A DNA stretch of 6,079 nt from Gemmatimonadota bacterium (GTDB lineage: Bacteria > JAAXHH01). The position numbers and the translations under genes are program-made. Below, piece by piece: positions 5,936-6,079 of the stretch (positions within the stretch are counted from its first letter, which is position 1; the number at the start of each line of letters is the position of its first letter). Below the pieces are notes generated by a model. That model was given only the letters and a program-made list of their open reading frames with translations. It was not told the DNA's origin and ran no database searches. The DNA lies in the NCBI GenBank assembly GCA_026713285.1, contig JAPOOT010000078.1, forward strand, positions 1 through 6,079. Direction: 5' to 3'.

Positions 5936-5999
5936 TTCGAACACCCATTTTAGCAAATGTGGGCCGGTGTTTCAAGGTAAAAGAGTCTTTGACAACACC
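5936..5999. repeat. three copies of a TTGAAACACC-like motif across the divergent promoters
   Basis: TTCGAACACC (5936-5945, + strand), TTGAAACACC (5975-5966, - strand) and TTGACAACACC (5989-5999, + strand) share the tail ACACC. The second and third form an inverted repeat whose halves contain the two divergent -35 boxes, with a 13-nt gap; the first lies at the expected start of amidohydrolase transcription. The arrangement looks like an operator array. Part of the similarity follows from both -35 boxes being TTGA-rich, but the ACACC tails are not explained by that. Confidence 0.4.
5947..5975 (-). promoter_or_regulatory. sigma70-type promoter of the amidohydrolase gene
   Basis: On the - strand TTGAAA (5975-5970) and TAAAAT (5952-5947) each match consensus at 5 of 6 positions with an ideal 17-nt spacer, and TGC just before the -10 gives an extended -10 element. 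The start of transcription would be near 5940, with a leader of about 100 nt. This is the best-formed promoter in the window. Confidence 0.65.
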
Positions 6000-6017
6000 T
6001 CGTCCCGTCCGCTTATT
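5989..6017 (+). promoter_or_regulatory. possible promoter for the gene at the right edge
   Basis: TTGACA (5989-5994) is a perfect -35 box, followed after 17 nt by CTTATT (6012-6017), only 3 of 6 for a -10. A better -10-like word, TTTAAT (6037-6042), lies further on but lacks a good -35. The placement, back to back with the amidohydrolase promoter, is sensible; the exact -10 is unsure. Confidence 0.38.
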
Positions 6018-6057
6018 GCCCTCGAGATCAACTCCCTTTAATACCGCCATCTACGTT

Positions 6058-6062
6058 GGAGG
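6058..6062 (+). promoter_or_regulatory. ribosome binding site of the right-edge gene
   Basis: GGAGG lies 5 nt before ATG 6068. It is the main reason to call a gene start there. Confidence 0.65.
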
Positions 6063-6067
6063 CTATC

Positions 6068-6079
6068 ATGGCTGAAACA
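6068..6079 (+). CDS. start of an unidentified gene (first four codons)
   Basis: ATG GCT GAA ACA encodes M-A-E-T before the window ends. The strong GGAGG, the Ala second codon common in bacterial starts, and a TTGACA promoter candidate upstream make a real gene start likely. Nothing can be said about the product. It diverges from the amidohydrolase, so the two may be controlled from the shared 226-nt region. Confidence 0.55.

Noticed and set aside
5550..6050. 166-codon - strand open frame overlapping the amidohydrolase start and the divergent promoter
   Set aside because: It is out of frame with the amidohydrolase, Thr/Arg/Ser-rich, and covers the best promoter in the window.

Overview
The window is GC-rich, tightly packed bacterial DNA with no RNA gene, mobile element, CRISPR array or phage gene that I can see. 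The protein families (NIPSNAP, short acetamidase/formamidase, phytanoyl-CoA-dioxygenase-like oxygenase, Amidohydro_2 hydrolase, APC permease) suggest an uncultured marine or sponge-associated heterotroph of the Latescibacterota, Gemmatimonadota or Poribacteria type, where such genes are abundant. That assignment is an inference from gene content only. The DNA looks chromosomal.

Layout, left to right. (1) 2-184, + strand: the last 60 codons of a class V PLP-dependent aminotransferase. (2) 185-336: a short spacer with an imperfect GACTGATTT repeat and a possible promoter. (3) 337-2757, + strand: a probable two-gene unit, a 108-aa NIPSNAP-family protein followed 18 nt later by a 691-aa APC-family permease that carries a PTS EIIA-type-2-like domain and a TrkA-C/RCK_C domain at its C-terminus. 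(4) 2754-3686, - strand: a 310-aa acetamidase/formamidase family protein, converging on the permease so closely that the two stop codons share one CTAG. (5) 3687-3896: a divergent promoter region with overlapping opposed promoters. (6) 3897-4748, + strand: a 283-aa Fe(II)/2-oxoglutarate oxygenase of the PhyH family. (7) 4749-4836: a convergent gap filled by a strong GC-rich hairpin. (8) 4837-5841, - strand: a 334-aa Amidohydro_2 metal-dependent hydrolase or decarboxylase. (9) 5842-6067: a second divergent promoter region with a good sigma70-type promoter for the amidohydrolase and a repeated TTGAAACACC-like motif. (10) 6068-6079, + strand: the first four codons of another gene with a strong ribosome binding site.

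The genes lie in at least four separate transcription units, so they do not form one operon. Their theme is turnover of small nitrogenous and organic compounds: uptake of an amino acid or amine (permease), transamination, amide hydrolysis to a carboxylate plus ammonia, 2-oxoglutarate-dependent hydroxylation, and amidohydrolase chemistry. That they act on one substrate is not shown.

The most interesting object is the permease fusion: a transporter with a phosphotransfer-type domain that keeps a histidine at the position of the EIIA phosphorylation site, plus a ligand-binding RCK_C tail. This suggests transport gated by PTS phosphorylation and by a small ligand. I do not see a clearly new defence or mobile system.
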